Below, piece after piece: positions 6,636 through 8,365 of a stretch of DNA of 8,365 nucleotides. The notes below the pieces were generated by a model. It searched no databases, had not been told where the DNA came from, and saw only the letters and a program-made list of their open reading frames with translations. Both the position numbers and the translations under genes were made by a program. How positions within the stretch are numbered: position 1 is the first letter of the stretch; every line of letters begins with the position of its first letter. Source of the stretch: Bacteroidota bacterium (GTDB lineage: Bacteria; Bacteroidota; Bacteroidia; B-17B0; Aurantibacillaceae); the NCBI GenBank assembly GCA_947474485.1, contig CANJJP010000053.1, positions 1-8,365 on the forward strand. Direction: 5' to 3'.

Positions 6636-6658
6636 GTCAGGCTGAGCTTGACGAAGCC
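6636..6658. repeat. Small palindromic intergenic element (REP-like)
   Basis: The core GGCTGAGCTTGACGAAGCC can fold in two nested ways: GGCT pairs with AGCC at its ends, or GCTT (6646-6649) pairs with AAGC (6654-6657) around a GACG loop. It is GC-rich against an AT-rich background. From memory, the very similar CTGAGCTTGTCGAAG is a common dispersed intergenic sequence in many bacterial genomes, including Bacteroidota. Neither strand shows the T-run of a classic terminator, although its place between two convergent genes would suit one. Confidence 0.5.
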
Positions 6659-6673
6659 GCTTATTCAATAATT

Positions 6674-7357
6674 TTATTGTTGCCACATATCCTTCTCTTT
6701 ATTCTTTTTCGGATCTGGATCTTTGCCTTTTAGTAAAGAGGTTTGTATTAAATAACCATGAAACATTCTTCCTTCAAAATATTGTTTGAAAGTAAAATTA
6801 GCCGCGTTGTTTTTTGGATTCATGATTTTAAAATCTTCTCGTGTAAGCGCAATTACATCTTCGTATTTAAAAACTGGCCCAAACAAATCAAACATTAAAT
6901 CACCTTTTTCCTTTACATAAATTAATCGTACATATTTTATATCATACACTTCTTTACTTGTGTTTTTATCAAAACGCTTGTTTTGTATAATTTCATAACT
7001 ATGCTGAAACTGCTCTAAAATAGGGCTATTTAAATCATTACAAAAACTTATAGGGCATTGTATATCGGTGAACTCATCGGCCGATGGAATTGCTTGTGTT
7101 TTACCAAAACCAAATTGTTTCATAAACTTATGGTAACTACAAGGGCTATCAACTTGTAATGGGTAATAACCTTGAATTAAACCTTCGCAGTATGCTTTAA
7201 TTAACAACTTAGGTAAATTTCTTCCAGGTAGATTAAATTTTTCAAGTAAAGGAACTTTCATTAGTTCACCTTGCTTTAGTGTATTATTTACTTTAGTTTG
7301 TGCATTAGTAAATGCAACACTAAAAATAAAAACGAGTAAGTATAAATATTTTTTCAT
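6674..7357 (-). CDS. Secreted GldN-like protein (short, cysteine-containing)
   Basis: From ATG 7357 the protein has 227 residues and opens with a signal peptide (KK, hydrophobic 5-16, cleavage probably after TNA at 19). An in-frame start at 7399 would add 14 residues before the signal peptide and overlap the upstream gene, so I rejected it. The C-terminal part, MNPKNNAANFTFKQYFEGR (179-197) and then MFHGYLIQTS, resembles the end of GldN/PorN, whose members read like YNPKN, then a W/F-rich stretch, then FExRFF and SYI. An earlier LPKLLIKAYCEGLIQGYYPL (48-67) and DEFT (94-97) also recall GldN, the periplasmic ring component of type IX secretion and gliding. It is shorter than GldN as I recall it (about 300 or more) and has four cysteines (57, 73, 101, 106), which suggests disulfides. 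No gldK, gldL or gldM is nearby. It starts 19 bp after the upstream secreted-protein gene, so the two are probably one operon. The GldN link rests on remembered patterns and is tentative; function unknown. Confidence 0.6.
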   Translation of the reverse strand: MKKYLYLLVFIFSVAFTNAQTKVNNTLKQGELMKVPLLEKFNLPGRNLPKLLIKAYCEGLIQGYYPLQVDSPCSYHKFMKQFGFGKTQAIPSADEFTDIQCPISFCNDLNSPILEQFQHSYEIIQNKRFDKNTSKEVYDIKYVRLIYVKEKGDLMFDLFGPVFKYEDVIALTREDFKIMNPKNNAANFTFKQYFEGRMFHGYLIQTSLLKGKDPDPKKNKEKDMWQQ

Positions 7358-7376
7358 TTCTATGCTCTTTAAAAAA

Positions 7377-8365
7377 TTAAGTATTACTAATTTTTGCAAC
7401 CTTTGCTAACTCCTCTTTAGTTTTAGGCCTAATTGGTTGTTTTTCTAAAATAAATTTCTGTTTGGTGCCCTGCATTAATTTTATGTTTGATTTATCCAAG
7501 GAACCTTCCTTTAATGTTGCATAACTTCCATCTTTTAACTTAGTAAATATTTTAATTCCTTTTGTATTAAGTAAAACAAAACGCTCTGCAAAATCACTTG
7601 CATAATAGGTAATTAATGTATTCCTTTTTGCGTATGCAACATAAACAAGTTCCCCAATTGCATCACCAGTGTTTACAACAAACTCTGGGATCATTGGTAC
7701 AGCGTCTTTATCGATAATAATACCATCGTAGTTAAAAATTCCAAGTTTTTTAATGTTCATTCCTTTAAAATAACCATCAGGCAATTCGCCCATCATACTT
7801 GCAAAAACCTTTTGGTAACTCAATTCGCCTTCTGGATCAAATGTTTCTACATCAACACTATCAGCGGCATTAATTGGTGAGTTTCCCCAACGATTTGGTT
7901 CTGCGTAAGGCTTATTTTTATCATAGGAAAAATCATATACTTGTCCATAATCAATCCAACGATTTTGTTTCTCATCGTAACTAAAAGCTTGGAGATTTGG
8001 CAAATTACGTTTGCATTTCATACGAACTTGAATTACTTTATCGTCGCACAGTTTCATTGGTTTTCCATCGCATTCGGCGCGAAGTTCAAACATACCAACC
8101 GACTCAAGAATTAAATCTTTACCATCACGCTGTAACAACATGTTTAATCCCGAAACAAGCATATCCGTTTGAGAATGAAACTCACGATACTTAATTTTTA
8201 TTTTTCCATTACACGCACTTCCATCTTCCATGCAAAATGCATTGCCAGGAACAAATATTAATGAGCCTGTTCCGTATTTAAATCCAGTACAACCATTGCT
8301 TTGATAATCGTATTCCATAAAAGGAACATTGCTTATTTGTGATTGTGCTATTGCAAACAAACCAA
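7377..8365 (-). CDS. Secreted protein of unknown function, 5' end cut by window edge
   Basis: The frame is open to the window edge. The first visible residues, GLFAIAQSQ, read like the end of a signal peptide, so the true start lies a short way beyond 8365; a TTG at 8360 is an unlikely start. Numbering from that TTG, 327 residues are seen. I do not recognise a named family. Residues about 33-115 form a beta-rich module seen in many Bacteroidota surface proteins: an FVPGNAF strand, KIKIKYREFHSQTDMLVSGL (53-72), then SVGMFELRAECDGK (87-100). Six cysteines (24, 43, 50, 97, 105, 116) all fall in this first third, which suggests disulfide bonds. The remainder has tryptophan- and tyrosine-rich stretches and an extended, charged C-terminus. 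No type IX C-terminal sorting domain or membrane segment is visible. It is followed after 19 bp by the GldN-like gene and is probably co-transcribed and exported with it. Confidence 0.75.
   Translation of the reverse strand, partial: GLFAIAQSQISNVPFMEYDYQSNGCTGFKYGTGSLIFVPGNAFCMEDGSACNGKIKIKYREFHSQTDMLVSGLNMLLQRDGKDLILESVGMFELRAECDGKPMKLCDDKVIQVRMKCKRNLPNLQAFSYDEKQNRWIDYGQVYDFSYDKNKPYAEPNRWGNSPINAADSVDVETFDPEGELSYQKVFASMMGELPDGYFKGMNIKKLGIFNYDGIIIDKDAVPMIPEFVVNTGDAIGELVYVAYAKRNTLITYYASDFAERFVLLNTKGIKIFTKLKDGSYATLKEGSLDKSNIKLMQGTKQKFILEKQPIRPKTKEELAKVAKISNT

Noticed and set aside
7358..7399. Upstream start of the GldN-like protein at 7399
   Set aside because: It would place 14 residues before an obvious signal peptide and overlap the end of the upstream gene; the ATG at 7357 gives a normal signal peptide.
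7997..8194. Rightward 65-residue open frame
   Set aside because: It is antisense inside the cysteine-rich module of the secreted-protein gene and has no promoter or known motif.

Overview
The window looks like chromosomal DNA of a low-GC member of the Bacteroidota, probably of the Flavobacteriia/Sphingobacteriia type. Three lines of evidence support this. It carries a PorP/SprF-family outer-membrane protein and a protein resembling GldN, both families tied to type IX secretion and gliding. Its UvrC and MCE/MlaD-like proteins have the Bacteroidota flavour. Several genes are preceded by the TAnnTTTG -7 promoter element of this phylum, with little sign of Shine-Dalgarno sequences.

Layout: (1) 1-38, the first 12 codons of an unidentified leftward gene, transcribed divergently from uvrC; a promoter-like element serves each side of the 151-bp gap. 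(2) 190-1998 uvrC, complete, with a GTG start so close to its promoter motif that the mRNA may be leaderless. (3) 2084-3040, a stand-alone porP/sprF-like gene. (4) 5326-3042, a leftward two-gene unit encoding an MCE/MlaD-like lipid-transport protein and a membrane-anchored cytochrome-b/dicluster ferredoxin protein. Its last stop codon lies one base from the porP stop. (5) 5444-6532 manC, mannose-1-phosphate guanylyltransferase, divergent from the MCE gene. (6) 6533-6673, a 141-bp convergent spacer holding a degenerate direct repeat and a small palindromic, REP-like sequence. (7) 8365-6674, a leftward pair of secreted proteins: an unrecognised cysteine-containing protein cut by the window edge, then a short cysteine-containing GldN-like protein.

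Most of the window is housekeeping: DNA repair, sugar-nucleotide synthesis, envelope lipid transport and redox. No CRISPR array, transposase, tRNA, rRNA or phage gene is visible. The parts least explained by known systems are the terminal pair of secreted proteins with the GldN-like member, the orphan PorP protein, and the dicluster Fe-S protein without an adjacent HdrB-type (CCG-domain) partner. No clear new multi-gene system can be claimed from this sequence alone.
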